A DNA stretch of 64,000 nt, taken from Clostridia bacterium (lineage in GTDB: Bacteria; Bacillota; Clostridia; Christensenellales; Borkfalkiaceae). The position numbers were made by a program, and so were the translations under genes. The stretch lies in NCBI GenBank assembly GCA_028720205.1, contig JAQYLE010000037.1:27797-91796 (forward strand), given 5' to 3'. Below, in pieces: positions 37,024 to 47,615 of the stretch. The stretch's first letter is position 1. Every line of letters begins with the position of its first letter. Below the pieces are notes generated by a model, which made no database searches, had not been told where the DNA came from, and saw nothing but the letters and a program-made list of their open reading frames with translations.

Positions 37024-37872
37024 ATGAAGAGCAACCGTTGGGGAGAAGATATCATATCGGATACGTTGCGAAGCAATTCTATTTTGGACGTTTCGACAGC
37101 GGGCATAACAAATCCCAACCCGAAATATAAAATGTTACATAATATCGGTTCTTCGGACCTGGATTATGATTATTACAACTTCGAGTATGTGTTGGGCGGC
37201 ACGGGGTATATTGAAACGCCCGAGCGGACGTATACCGTGCATGCCGGCGATTTTTATTTTTTAAATAAATTGCAATACCATATTTACTATCCGGACGCGC
37301 AAAATCCGTTTCGAAAAGAGTTTATCGTGGTGCGCGGCGCTCTTGCGGATAAGCTCGCCGAGCTGTTTCTTATTCGGGAGAGCGTTATCGTAAAAAGTGT
37401 CGATATGCATCCGCTTTTTGAAAAGATATTCCAAAATTTACAAACAAGCGATGTAATTCCGAATAAATTATTGGAATTGCAGATATTTCAGTTGTTTCAG
37501 GCGATTTCTCTTTTGGATGAAAAGAAAACGGCCGCCGAGCGTGACGTGGCAAGAGAAATATCGGATTATTTGGTTTCGCATTTGCAGGAAAATATAACTG
37601 TTGCGAAAATTGCAAATGATTTATACATGAGCGAGTCAAGTATCAATCATATTTTTGTAAAGCGATATGGTTATTCGGTGATGCAATTTTATATCAAAAA
37701 AAAGATTTCTTATGCGAAAATACTTTTACGGAAAACAAACTATTCTATCAAAAATATCTCCGATTATTTAGCTTTCAATGACGAAAAGTATTTTTCCAGG
37801 TGTTTCAAGATGCACACGAATGAAACACCGACGCACTATCGTAAGCGGCATAGAGAAAAAGAAGGATCGTAA
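37024..37872 (+). CDS. AraC-family transcriptional regulator with cupin sensor domain
   Basis: 282 residues. Residues about 30-105 form a cupin-like sugar-sensing domain (EYVLGGTGYIETPERTYTVHAGDFYFL). The C-terminal 100 hold two helix-turn-helix motifs (ITVAKIANDLYMSESSINHIF; YSIKNISDYLAFNDEKYFSRCF). Perfect GGAGG upstream. Placed at the head of the glycan locus and followed by its own terminator, it is the likely inducer-dependent activator of the genes downstream. Confidence 0.92.
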   Translation: MKSNRWGEDIISDTLRSNSILDVSTAGITNPNPKYKMLHNIGSSDLDYDYYNFEYVLGGTGYIETPERTYTVHAGDFYFLNKLQYHIYYPDAQNPFRKEFIVVRGALADKLAELFLIRESVIVKSVDMHPLFEKIFQNLQTSDVIPNKLLELQIFQLFQAISLLDEKKTAAERDVAREISDYLVSHLQENITVAKIANDLYMSESSINHIFVKRYGYSVMQFYIKKKISYAKILLRKTNYSIKNISDYLAFNDEKYFSRCFKMHTNETPTHYRKRHREKEGS

Positions 37873-37890
37873 ACTGAATAGAAAAATGGG

Positions 37891-37930
37891 AAAAAGTGGA
37901 AATTCGTTTGCAGGATTCTCCACTTTTTTT
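37891..37930 (+). terminator. Intrinsic terminator after araC-type gene
   Basis: aaaaagtgga (37891-37900) pairs with tccacttttt (37919-37928), with an 18-base loop and eight T. Confidence 0.75.
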
Positions 37931-37944
37931 TGCTGTATTGTGGG

Positions 37945-37973
37945 TTGTATTGATTTTTGGCGTATGATACAAT
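37945..37973 (+). promoter_or_regulatory. Promoter of the glycan-utilisation operon
   Basis: TTGTAT (37945-37950), a 17-base spacer and TACAAT (37968-37973), 36 bases before the GTG start of the GH78-like gene. The imperfect -35 fits activator-dependent expression. Confidence 0.65.
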
Positions 37974-38008
37974 ATTATTGTAAAATTATATTGCTTGGAG
38001 CGAAAGTC

Positions 38009-39886
38009 GTGAACGGTGCGAAATGGATATGGATAACTCATGAAGCGATTGCGGAAGAATACGTCACTTTTGAAAAGAAATTTATATTTTTCGGAAAGAC
38101 GTTGACGTTAAAAATTTGTGCCGAAACGAATTATATTGTTTTTCTGAATGGGAAGCGGGTAGCGTTCGGGCAGTTTCCAAACTACCAGGACGAGAAGTAT
38201 TTCGATGAACTCAATTTAATGCCCTATGCAAAAAAGGGTGAAAATACGTTGCGAATTACGGTGCGGTACGAGGGATGTGACTCGTTTACGCATATCGACG
38301 ACGGCGCCGGGATTATTTTTGCGGTATATGACGACGGCAAGCAAGTCGGCGTGAGCGATAGAAACACGCTTGCCTGTTACGATACGGGGTACGTGCAACA
38401 CGATCCGCGCAAAATCAATTTTGCACTCGGTTACGCCTGCGATATGGTGAATGCCGACGATTGTATTTGTGCGGCGCCCTGCGTAGAGCAGGATAGAACG
38501 TGCACTTTGCGCCCTCGTCCAGTAAGGAAGTTGGAGCTGACGGAAACGCATGAAGCGATGCTGTGCGACGCTGAAAGAAACGTTTACGATATCGGGAAAG
38601 AAACGTCGGGCTACATATACTTAAAGTTACGGTGTGAAAGTACGTGTACGGTTACTGTCGCCTGGGGCGAACATCTGGCGGATGGCGACGTGCGGCAAAA
38701 AGTTGCCGACTATGATTTTTCGTTACAGTTTCGCTGTAAGCAGGGTGAAAACAGTTTTGAGAATTTTTTCGTACGGTTTGGATGTCGTTATCTGCAAGTG
38801 AAATGTGATTGCACCGTAGAAGTGGAAAGGATCGGGATTTATGAATACGACTATCCCGTAACGGTGAAGAAAACCGCTTTGACAGGATTGGATAAAGAAA
38901 TTTATGATACCTGTGTGCGTACGCTCAGGCTTTGCATGCACGAGCATTACGAGGATTGCCCGTGGCGGGAACAGGCTTTGTATGCGCTTGACAGCCGTAA
39001 CCAAATGCTATGCGGATATCGCGCGTTTCAAGAAAAGTCTTTCGCCCGTGCTAATCTTATTTATATTTCGAAGAGCGTGAACGAAAACGGACTTTTGAAA
39101 ATTATCAGTCCGAGGAAAGAGAAATGCGGAATTCCGTTTTTCTCGCTTATGTATCTCGTAGCCGTTTATGAATATATCTCAGAAACGGGTGACGAAAGTA
39201 TTTTGGACGAAGTATGGGAAACGCTGCGCGGTATCCTGCGTGCGTTCTCCAAGAGAAACGAAAACGGACTGATTCTTACTTTCGATAAGCCGTATTGGAA
39301 TTTTTACGAATGGAGCTATTACAGTGCGGGCGACGAAGGCGGGAAGGAGTATCTGATACTTAATTGCGCGTACGTATTTGCCGCCGAACGCTTTCGCAAG
39401 TTGTGCGCATTACGCGGGGAGATATTCACGGAAAATCTCGCCGAGCACGTTGCCGCTATACATAAATCTTTCTTCCTTCCGGAAAGCGGATTGTATTGCG
39501 TAAGCACCGAACACAAGGATTTATGCAGTCAACTTGGGAATGCGTTTGCCGTTTTGATCGGGTTGGGTGACATACGGACGTATCGTGCGATTAAAACGTG
39601 CGAGGGGCTCATCGAATGTACTCTTTCCATGCGAGGATTCGTATACGACGCGCTGCTGGCAATTTCGCAAAAGAACGCGGCTTATGTATTAGACGATATT
39701 CGGATACGATATAAAAAGATGCTGGATGCGGGCGCGACTACGTTTTGGGAAACGGAAGAGGGCGAAAAAGCCTTCGAGCGTACGGGAAGTCTCTGCCATG
39801 CCTGGAGCGCCGTGCCGATTTTATATTATCATAAACTAATGCCGGAAAAATTTCCTCAAAATACGCAAGGGAGGCAACGGTTTTGA
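38009..39886 (+). CDS. GH78-like alpha-L-rhamnosidase
   Basis: 625 residues, no signal peptide, so cytosolic. It has an N-terminal lectin-like beta domain (WIWITHEAIAEEYVTFEKKF, AETNYIVFLNGKRVAFG) and an (alpha/alpha)6 barrel with YEDCPWREQALYALDSRNQ, where family GH78 has DCPxRE, and SLCHAWSAVPILY. These support rhamnosidase-type chemistry on oligosaccharides after import, but closely related families have other specificities. The start is GTG 38009 with GGAG 8 bases upstream; longer in-frame readings run into the terminator. Its stop overlaps the next start. Confidence 0.85.
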   Translation: MNGAKWIWITHEAIAEEYVTFEKKFIFFGKTLTLKICAETNYIVFLNGKRVAFGQFPNYQDEKYFDELNLMPYAKKGENTLRITVRYEGCDSFTHIDDGAGIIFAVYDDGKQVGVSDRNTLACYDTGYVQHDPRKINFALGYACDMVNADDCICAAPCVEQDRTCTLRPRPVRKLELTETHEAMLCDAERNVYDIGKETSGYIYLKLRCESTCTVTVAWGEHLADGDVRQKVADYDFSLQFRCKQGENSFENFFVRFGCRYLQVKCDCTVEVERIGIYEYDYPVTVKKTALTGLDKEIYDTCVRTLRLCMHEHYEDCPWREQALYALDSRNQMLCGYRAFQEKSFARANLIYISKSVNENGLLKIISPRKEKCGIPFFSLMYLVAVYEYISETGDESILDEVWETLRGILRAFSKRNENGLILTFDKPYWNFYEWSYYSAGDEGGKEYLILNCAYVFAAERFRKLCALRGEIFTENLAEHVAAIHKSFFLPESGLYCVSTEHKDLCSQLGNAFAVLIGLGDIRTYRAIKTCEGLIECTLSMRGFVYDALLAISQKNAAYVLDDIRIRYKKMLDAGATTFWETEEGEKAFERTGSLCHAWSAVPILYYHKLMPEKFPQNTQGRQRF

Positions 39887-41421
39887 AGAAAGTTATTAAT
39901 GTCCTTCAATTTGTGCGCGGGTGTGAACCGCGCGATCCCAAAATCGATTTATACGAGCCGATGCGCGGACATATCGCGCTTTTACGTGAATACGGTTTTT
40001 GCGGCACCTTTTTGTTGCAGTACGATGCGCTGATCGACCCCCGTTTCGTAGCATTGGCAAGAGAGGCGCAACCGATAGCCGAAATAGGTTTATGGCTCGA
40101 AGTTGTAGAGCCGCTCGCCGAGCGAGCGGACGTAACGTGGAAGGGGCGTTTTCCGTGGGATTGGGAGAGCGATAAAGGCACGTTGATTGCTTATACACCG
40201 AACGAACGGCGCAAAATGTTGGACGTTGCGGTACATACCTTTCAAGAAACGTTCGGCTACACGCCGAAATCTGTGGGGGCGTGGGTACTCGATGCCGTGA
40301 GTTTGCAATATTTGCAGGAAACGTATGGAATTTCAGCGGCATGCAATTGCGTGAATCAGTACGGTACGGACGGCTATACGCTGTGGGGCGGCAATACGGT
40401 TGCCTATTATCCGAGCAGGAAGAATATTTTATCGCCTGCGCAAACTGCGGAAAATCAAATCGGAGTTCCGGTGTTTCGTATGCTCGGGGCCGATCCGATT
40501 TATCAGTACGATTGGTATTTGCGAGACGGCATGGGCATCGTTACGTTAGAGCCTAGCTTGTCGCTTTGGAAAAAGCCTGGCGGCGGTTACGATAAGGATT
40601 GGATCGAATGGTTCTTTTGTGAAACTTACAACGATAAAACGGGCACGCCGTTTGTATACGCGCAAGCAGGGCAGGAAAACAGTTTCGGTTGGGATTCCAT
40701 GAAAGATGGACTGAGGTTGCAATGCGAGAAGATTGCCAAGATGCGCGATCGCGGGCAGATAGAAACGCTCACGCTTTCGCAAACGGGTGATTGGTTTCGC
40801 GAGCACTATTCGCTCACGCCCGTACTTTCGCAAACGGCAATGACCGATTGGCGCGGAGAGGGGCAAAAATCGGTATGGTATAACAGTAGATATTATCGTG
40901 TGAATTTATTCTTAAAAGATACGGCGTTTGGAATCCGCGATTGTTATTTATTCGACGAAAATTATCCCGAACGATATTTGTCGGAGAAATGCGAAACTCC
41001 TGCCTGTACGTTCGATACGTTGCCGCTATGGGACGGAATGAGACAGAGCATGGGAAAAGAGAGTGCACTGCTACGCTTGTGCGACGAGTACGGAGAACCG
41101 CTCATCGTAAAGGAATTTACTTATTCGCAAGAGGGCGACGTCGGTATTTGTACGGTGAAAGCTGGAAACGACGAGTTTAAAATCAAATGTCATTCGAGGC
41201 GGTTGAGTTTTTATAGCGAATGTAAGACGGAGTTTATGTTGATCGGCGATACGGGAAAAAAAGTTCCCGATTTCGCCGTAACGGTAAAAAGCGACCGTGT
41301 GGAATGTGTTTACAGAGGATACTCTTATCGCGTATTTGTGCAGAAAGGAAGGCTATGCGGCAATCGTGCAATTTCAGAAAAAGGAGTTTTGGAGATTGCC
41401 TTTACGAGGAGAGAAGAATGA
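39883..41421 (+). CDS. Polysaccharide-deacetylase-fold-like protein of unknown function
   Basis: 512 residues, cytosolic. Residues 1-290 read like a NodB/GH57-type barrel (GTFLLQYDALIDPRF, AEIGLWLEVVEP, GAWVLDAVSLQYLQETYG), with repeated aromatic loops; the last 200 are beta-rich. The usual deacetylase metal motif HxxxH is not obvious, so it may be a hydrolase of different chemistry. It starts at a TTG that overlaps the upstream stop, with GGGAGG 8 bases before, and overlaps the next gene by 4 bases, so all three are translationally coupled. I do not recognise a named family. Confidence 0.7.
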   Translation: MKKVINVLQFVRGCEPRDPKIDLYEPMRGHIALLREYGFCGTFLLQYDALIDPRFVALAREAQPIAEIGLWLEVVEPLAERADVTWKGRFPWDWESDKGTLIAYTPNERRKMLDVAVHTFQETFGYTPKSVGAWVLDAVSLQYLQETYGISAACNCVNQYGTDGYTLWGGNTVAYYPSRKNILSPAQTAENQIGVPVFRMLGADPIYQYDWYLRDGMGIVTLEPSLSLWKKPGGGYDKDWIEWFFCETYNDKTGTPFVYAQAGQENSFGWDSMKDGLRLQCEKIAKMRDRGQIETLTLSQTGDWFREHYSLTPVLSQTAMTDWRGEGQKSVWYNSRYYRVNLFLKDTAFGIRDCYLFDENYPERYLSEKCETPACTFDTLPLWDGMRQSMGKESALLRLCDEYGEPLIVKEFTYSQEGDVGICTVKAGNDEFKIKCHSRRLSFYSECKTEFMLIGDTGKKVPDFAVTVKSDRVECVYRGYSYRVFVQKGRLCGNRAISEKGVLEIAFTRREE

Positions 41422-43379
41422 AAAGAGAATTTGCGGCTTATCCGCTATTTGTAAAAGACCCGTATTTTTCATTGTGGGCAAATACCGAAACGGTGAATGA
41501 AAGTGCGCCCGTGTTTTGGGTCGGCAATAAAAAGATTTTAAACGGTTATATTATCGTAGACGGCAAGCGTTACGACTTTTTGGGCGAAGGCAACGGCAAT
41601 TTGAGGCAAACAGCGATACGAACAAGGGGATATGAAACAATTTGTTCGTTTACTTGTGAAACGTTCGACTTGGAAATTCGGTTTGTTTCACCGTTGTTTA
41701 TCGATGATCTCGAAACGCTTTCTTGTCCCGTGTGCTATTTGGTATATAACGTTTCCTCTAAGAAAGAAATGAAAAATGCAACCGTGCATTTTGAAGCTGA
41801 AGAACGCGTGTGTTACGATACGGCGTTTGATGCCGAACGTAAAGAAAAAACTGCGACTACGTTAACGAAGTATAAAGGTTTCGAATGTGCTTCTATCGGG
41901 TTGCTTCGTCAAACTCCGCTTTCCTGTTGCAACGATGCGTGCGGAACGGACAGCGGATATTGGTATGTATCGGGGCAGGAGTGCCGTATAGAAGAACGTG
42001 CGGGCAGAAAATTTATTTGTGCGCAAAACAAGTTTACCGAACATGGATTTTTTATGCTCGGATGTGACGATATAGTTTCGATAAATTATTTCGGCAGACC
42101 GCTTGTCGGGTATTGGTTTTACGACGGCAAAACGATGTCGGACGCATTGCAGTTTGCGTTTGACGGCGCAGAAAGCGTGTTTCGTCGTTGTAATGAATAT
42201 TACGAGCGTTATTTTGCCGAATGGAGCGCGTACGGCGACGACTACGTAACGATATGCAACGCCGCATTGGTGCAGACCATAGGGGCGCATAAATTGACGC
42301 GCGATTATCTGACGGGCGACGTGCTGTTTCTTTCGCACGAATGTGGCTCGGGTGCGTGTACGGCAACGGCGGACGTTTCTTATCCTTCCGCGCCGTTGTT
42401 TTTGCGCTATAATCCTGTATTACTGCGTGGGATGCTGTATCCAATTTTCGAGTTTGCGCGCAAAAAAGTATGGTCATTCCCGTTTGCGCCGCACGACGCA
42501 GGATTGTACCCGTTAGTGTACGGACAGCAGTATGCGCTGAGATACGGTGGGAAATATTCTAAAAATTTTTCGACGGAAACCGGGAAATTCACCGTGGCGA
42601 AAGTATACGACAGCTATGCAAACGCTGAATATTATGATCCGGAAAAGCAAATGCCGGTGGAAGAGAGCTCCAATATGCTGATACTTACCTATGCGGCGTA
42701 TCGGATGGACGGCGACGCAACCTTGATAAAAAAGCAATTCGACCTATTAACGAAATGGGCGGACTATTTGAAAGAGAACGGAAATGCCGTAGAAAATCAA
42801 CTTACCACGGACGATTTTTGCGGCAGAAAAGCCAACAGCATCAACCTTGCCGTGAAAGCAACTATCGCTTTGAGGGCGTATGCAGAAATGTGTGCAATGA
42901 ACGGGTTCGACGGCACGGTATTCAAGGAAAAAAGCGATTGTTTGGTTTCTAAAATAGTTTCTTGCGGAGAAAAGTACGGGCATTTGCCCGCTTCGTTCGA
43001 TACGGACGGTACGACGTACAGTTTAAAATATAATCTGGCATTCGATTTATTTTTCGGCTTTCATCTGTTTCCCGATAAAATTTACCGTCGGGAAGCTGAT
43101 TGCTATCGCAATCATATGGAAAAATACGGCGTACGACTGTATTCGGACGTGAATTGCACCAAGAGCGATTGGCTGATATTCGTTGCGTGTTTCATAGACG
43201 ACGATACCTATCGGAAAGAGATTTTTGCGGCAATCGTGCGCTATATGCAGGAAACGACGCACAGAGTTCCGTTTCCCGATTGGTACGATACGCAGCTGCC
43301 GGATAAGGACGAAACGAGTTTGTTCCGCAATCGTAGCGTGCAGGGCGGCGCATTTATGCCGTTACTTGTGAAAAAATAA
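41418..43379 (+). CDS. DUF4965/glutaminase A-like six-hairpin protein
   Basis: 653 residues, cytosolic. The start VKDPYFSLWANTE resembles the DUF4964/DUF5127 front domain, and HDAGLYPLVYGQQYALRYGG with MPVEESSNMLILTYAAYR matches the DUF4965/DUF1793 helical barrel. Fungal members are called glutaminase A, but bacterial ones occur in glycan loci and look like glycosidases. MPVEECGNM is usual; here Ser-Ser replaces the Cys-Gly. The ATG at 41418 has GGAG just upstream. It closes the first coupled triplet; a 63-base gap follows. Confidence 0.75.
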   Translation: MKREFAAYPLFVKDPYFSLWANTETVNESAPVFWVGNKKILNGYIIVDGKRYDFLGEGNGNLRQTAIRTRGYETICSFTCETFDLEIRFVSPLFIDDLETLSCPVCYLVYNVSSKKEMKNATVHFEAEERVCYDTAFDAERKEKTATTLTKYKGFECASIGLLRQTPLSCCNDACGTDSGYWYVSGQECRIEERAGRKFICAQNKFTEHGFFMLGCDDIVSINYFGRPLVGYWFYDGKTMSDALQFAFDGAESVFRRCNEYYERYFAEWSAYGDDYVTICNAALVQTIGAHKLTRDYLTGDVLFLSHECGSGACTATADVSYPSAPLFLRYNPVLLRGMLYPIFEFARKKVWSFPFAPHDAGLYPLVYGQQYALRYGGKYSKNFSTETGKFTVAKVYDSYANAEYYDPEKQMPVEESSNMLILTYAAYRMDGDATLIKKQFDLLTKWADYLKENGNAVENQLTTDDFCGRKANSINLAVKATIALRAYAEMCAMNGFDGTVFKEKSDCLVSKIVSCGEKYGHLPASFDTDGTTYSLKYNLAFDLFFGFHLFPDKIYRREADCYRNHMEKYGVRLYSDVNCTKSDWLIFVACFIDDDTYRKEIFAAIVRYMQETTHRVPFPDWYDTQLPDKDETSLFRNRSVQGGAFMPLLVKK

Positions 43380-43442
43380 AATAAGATTCTCTTTATCGCG
43401 CAAAACGCGAAAAGATTAAGAACAGAACTAGGAGGAAAACTT

Positions 43443-46400
43443 ATGAAAGAGAGAGAGGAAAAACGGAGATTGCGCATTTTTTTGCTGTTACCGATTTTCT
43501 TAATCACGGCGGCGCTTGCGTGCGTTGCCGTCGGTTGCGGGGATGAGGGGCATAAGCACGAATGGCAGGAACACGCCGCAACGGATTCTACCTGTACGGT
43601 CGCGGGGCATGAGCTGTATTATACGTGCCGCGGATGCGAACTGATTTTCGACGCGCAGAAGAACGAAATTTCCGCGATCCCGGAAAAGCCGCTCGTGCCG
43701 CACGAATGGGGCGAGGGCGTAAAAACCGCCGATGCGACGTGTACACACGGCGAGGAGTTTACTTATACGTGCGGCGTGGGCAAAGAGACGAAAAAGGAAT
43801 ACGTAGGCGATCCGCTCGGACATACCTTCGGAGATTATACGTATAACGACGACGCTACTTGCGTGGACGAGGGAACGCAATCGGCAACGTGCTCGCGGTG
43901 CGGGGAAACCGATTATAAGTCTTATCCTGCACTTGGACACGAGCTTGGCGAAATTATTCCCGAAACGAACGTGAAGTGTCAGGAAAATCTTGCCGCACAT
44001 TACCGTTGCTCGCGTTGCGAGGGTTATTTTAATGCCGATCGGGAAAAGACAACGTTGGAGGAATTGACGCTTCCCGCCGTGCATAACTGGCAAAAAACGA
44101 CGACGGTGCTTCGGCATTCGCTCGAATGTCTCGATTGCGGAAAATCGTATGAGGGATTGCATGAATTCGATTCCCTTTCCGATTTCGTCTGCAACGACCC
44201 GGATTGTGCATACGAGCGAGATCACGACCGTCAGGTCGCGACTTGGTTCGAAGGCGAGGACAGCGTCGCCAAGCTGAATTGGGACGGCGGAGGATACACG
44301 CGGTCGTTCGTAACGTTGCCGCAAGAGGTCGGCAAGCCTGCGGACGCGCTCGACGCGGGGGAAAAGGCGCTGAAATTGACGCCCGATGCCGGTCATTACG
44401 AGATCTTTCCCGTCATTCGCTTGAAGGGCGTGACCGACTGCTTGAAGGATTATAACGACGCAGATTACGTGCTCATTTGGACGTACCTCACGGGTCCCCA
44501 ATGGGCGGACGGCATTATGCTACTCGGCAACACGCGGGAGGACGGAATTTTTTACGACGGCGATCCCGGGCAGAAATATTCCGACCATACATCGATCCCC
44601 AAATTGGGCGCGACGGGCGAATGGAGAGCGATCAAACTCACCGTCGCCGAGCTCAAAACCGCACTGCAAAAGCAGGGTTCGATCTCTGCGGAGTGGGCGT
44701 TCATCTACTTTAACGTCGAGCAACAGACGGACGTGTACCTGTATTCGGTGGAGTTGCATCGGGAAAGCGCGCAGGCGATCACCGTCAAAGGCGACGCCGC
44801 AAATTACGTAACGGTTGCCGATTGCGCCGTGCCGATGAGTAAAGTCGCGTTTACCGTTCAGGATTTGCCGTACGGAAGTTACGTGTGCATTATCGACGAC
44901 GCCACGGGACTGGAAATTCATTCCAACGTGGAAAGCGGCACGTTTGTTATGCCGTATGCGGGTGTTACCGTTGAAGTCGTTGATTTGTTCGCGGAGGACG
45001 CGTTACAGTCGATTACGACGAACGTGCGCCGTTCTAACCGGATTGCGTTGCCCGCGATTTACGACGACTGGCAGGATTCCTGCATTTTGACCGTCTTAAA
45101 GAACGGAAGCACGGTTTCCGAAGAGAGCTATCGCTACAATGCCGCAAGCGGCGAAATCGTGTTCTATGAGGGCGGCACCTATACACTTACCTATACTTTG
45201 AAGAAGGAGGGCGCGGCGGATAAAACGCTTACGCGCAGCATGACGGTACACGGCGCGCTCATGAGCTATCTCACCGAAGCAGAGCGTACGGCGTATTACG
45301 AATGGACGCCAAACGTAACTTCGGAATATGTGGCTCTTCCGAGCTCGGTGGGAAAGCCTGCGGGGGCAGAGGATATCGGCGATTATGCCCGTAAATACGC
45401 GATGAACGGCGATTGGCAGTTTGCGCCCGTGCTGTATTTGGGCGATCTTCTCACCCGTACCGACTTGCGCGACAGCGATTATATCCGCATTTGGATTTAC
45501 AGTACAAGCGTTCATTATAACAATGAGAACAACGCCTATTGGTTCGGCAATGTAAACGAGAACGGAAAGTTCAGCGAAGCTACGGACAACAAGACGACCT
45601 ATTCTGTTGCGGACGAATACGCAAATATCAATAAGTGGCACGCATACCAAATCACGCTCGGAGATCTCAGAGCGCAGCTTGCAAAACAAAATTTGCAGTC
45701 GGCGGAGTGGTTGCGTTTCGGAATGGGACCGAATAACGACGCCACGCTTTACGTCTATTCCGTAGAGCTGCGGCAAGAGAACGCAAGAGAAATCACGGTG
45801 GCAGATTCGGCAAACAGTCACGTAACGGTTGCGCAGTCGGCTTATCCCCGCGAGGAGGTTGCAGTTGCGATAAGCGGGCTAGCATACGGTCAGAGCGTTG
45901 TGATTATGAATGCGGAAACGAGCGAAATCGTGAAAGTAATCTCCGAAAACAGCGAAACCTCGTTTGTCATGCCTTACGGTAATGTGAGCGTATCCTTCGT
46001 AAACGTGTTCGAGAATACCGAACTTGAAGAAATCGCAACAAATATTTACCGTACAGACAATATTGCGATTCCCATGACATTCGACGGCTGGTATGATTTG
46101 TTCACGCTTACGGTGAAGAAAGGCGATACAGTCGTTGCGGCGAGCGTATACGAGTATGACGAAGAAAATCATACGATTCTGTTCGTAGAGGGCGGCGCGT
46201 ACGAGCTTATGTATACGTTGAAGAAGGAGGATGCAGAGGACGTAGTGCTCACCCGCACCGTAACGGTTAGCGGTGCAATCGCAAGCTTCACGACCGGAGC
46301 GGACGTCGCGGCGGAAATGAGCTGGGGTACGGAACAATACAGTTCTGAGCTTGCCGAGCTTCCGGACGAAGTCAAGAAGCCTTCGCAAAGCGTAGACGCG

Positions 46401-47594
46401 GGTAACAAGGCGTGGAAATTTACTGTTCATAACGCTCAATATTACATTGCTCCCACCATTTATATGGGCGATTTGTTGCAAAACTTAAACAAGCTGAATA
46501 ACGGAGATATGATTCGCATCTGGATTTATCGTACGGGTTCTCAATGGGCAGATACAAATTGTTATTGGCTTGGAAATTTGAACGAGAACGGAAAATTCCA
46601 AACGGATATCGCGGGACAACAGTATGGCGATAAGAAAGACATTTCCGTATCCGGAACCGCGAATGCGTGGTATGCGCTTGATATTTCGGTTGCCGATTTA
46701 AAAGCGCAAATGATAAAACAGGGTTTGGCTTCTGCTACCCATTTGCAATTATTCTTAAATTTTGACCAAAATTCTACGACGTATATCTATTCCGTCGAAA
46801 TCGTGAAGGCGAGCGCGCAAACGGTTACAATCGATTCTACTGCACAAGAACACGTAAGCGGATTGTCCGAAACACAGTTGCCTTTGGAAACGGTTACGTT
46901 TACGGTAAGCGGGCTTGGCGACGGCGAGGCAATTTGTGTGATGAACAATTCGTCGAACGAAAAAGTTCTTACGGTTACGGAAAACGGTGAAGCAAGTTTT
47001 GTCATGCCGTATGCGGGCGTTACGGTGAAGATTATCAATCTTACATCGCCGACCGTTGTGGAGAGCTTTGACACCATGGATTCGGTAAAAACGATTACTT
47101 GGAGTCAGGAATCGGGCACGACGCGCGAACTTGTCTCGGCTGCAACGGAAGGAATCGGAACGCCTGATGGAGCGGTGAAAAAAGGTGGAAATATTCTCAA
47201 ATGCACTATTTCCGGCGATGATAATTGGTCGGCAATTACCGTAATCAAGATCGGGGATCTTTTGCAGGAGCCTGAGACATTAAAAGATAACGATACCGTG
47301 AAAATTTGGGTATACTTCACAGATGAGCATTGGGACGGAACGGATGTAACCAATTATTACGTCGGTGGATTGAATGCGGACGAGAAATTTGATCCTATTT
47401 GGGATAATAGAACAGGCATGACAACGGCTACGTGTACAAAGGGAACGTGGGGCGCAATAACGCTTACAGGTGCGGATTTAAAAGCCGCCGCAGAGAAGAA
47501 GAGCGGAGACGGCACTGGTTGGATGTATCTGCAATTTAACATGAACGCGAACTCTGTTGTCTACATCTACTCGGTGGAGCTTTATCCCGCGTAA
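43443..47594 (+). CDS. Large modular surface lipoprotein with Cys repeats and four carbohydrate-binding-like modules
   Basis: 1383 residues. Signal peptide and lipobox (ACVAVGC, about residue 32). Residues 35-260 hold five Cys-rich repeats with CxxC and GH motifs, as in the protein at 1-3755. Then a unit of about 345 residues recurs three times and starts a fourth: a beta-sandwich with WADGIMLLGNTREDG-type strands and a closing VYLYSVEL, a short linker unit (VAFTVQDLPYGSYVCI...FVMPYAGVTV) and an Ig-like unit ending YTLKKE..DKTLTR. These look like ligand-binding modules. No catalytic motif was seen. It probably captures glycan at the surface for the importer just downstream. Confidence 0.8.
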   Translation: MKEREEKRRLRIFLLLPIFLITAALACVAVGCGDEGHKHEWQEHAATDSTCTVAGHELYYTCRGCELIFDAQKNEISAIPEKPLVPHEWGEGVKTADATCTHGEEFTYTCGVGKETKKEYVGDPLGHTFGDYTYNDDATCVDEGTQSATCSRCGETDYKSYPALGHELGEIIPETNVKCQENLAAHYRCSRCEGYFNADREKTTLEELTLPAVHNWQKTTTVLRHSLECLDCGKSYEGLHEFDSLSDFVCNDPDCAYERDHDRQVATWFEGEDSVAKLNWDGGGYTRSFVTLPQEVGKPADALDAGEKALKLTPDAGHYEIFPVIRLKGVTDCLKDYNDADYVLIWTYLTGPQWADGIMLLGNTREDGIFYDGDPGQKYSDHTSIPKLGATGEWRAIKLTVAELKTALQKQGSISAEWAFIYFNVEQQTDVYLYSVELHRESAQAITVKGDAANYVTVADCAVPMSKVAFTVQDLPYGSYVCIIDDATGLEIHSNVESGTFVMPYAGVTVEVVDLFAEDALQSITTNVRRSNRIALPAIYDDWQDSCILTVLKNGSTVSEESYRYNAASGEIVFYEGGTYTLTYTLKKEGAADKTLTRSMTVHGALMSYLTEAERTAYYEWTPNVTSEYVALPSSVGKPAGAEDIGDYARKYAMNGDWQFAPVLYLGDLLTRTDLRDSDYIRIWIYSTSVHYNNENNAYWFGNVNENGKFSEATDNKTTYSVADEYANINKWHAYQITLGDLRAQLAKQNLQSAEWLRFGMGPNNDATLYVYSVELRQENAREITVADSANSHVTVAQSAYPREEVAVAISGLAYGQSVVIMNAETSEIVKVISENSETSFVMPYGNVSVSFVNVFENTELEEIATNIYRTDNIAIPMTFDGWYDLFTLTVKKGDTVVAASVYEYDEENHTILFVEGGAYELMYTLKKEDAEDVVLTRTVTVSGAIASFTTGADVAAEMSWGTEQYSSELAELPDEVKKPSQSVDAGNKAWKFTVHNAQYYIAPTIYMGDLLQNLNKLNNGDMIRIWIYRTGSQWADTNCYWLGNLNENGKFQTDIAGQQYGDKKDISVSGTANAWYALDISVADLKAQMIKQGLASATHLQLFLNFDQNSTTYIYSVEIVKASAQTVTIDSTAQEHVSGLSETQLPLETVTFTVSGLGDGEAICVMNNSSNEKVLTVTENGEASFVMPYAGVTVKIINLTSPTVVESFDTMDSVKTITWSQESGTTRELVSAATEGIGTPDGAVKKGGNILKCTISGDDNWSAITVIKIGDLLQEPETLKDNDTVKIWVYFTDEHWDGTDVTNYYVGGLNADEKFDPIWDNRTGMTTATCTKGTWGAITLTGADLKAAAEKKSGDGTGWMYLQFNMNANSVVYIYSVELYPA

Positions 47595-47615
47595 GAAAGG
47601 GAAAGGGGAATTGTT

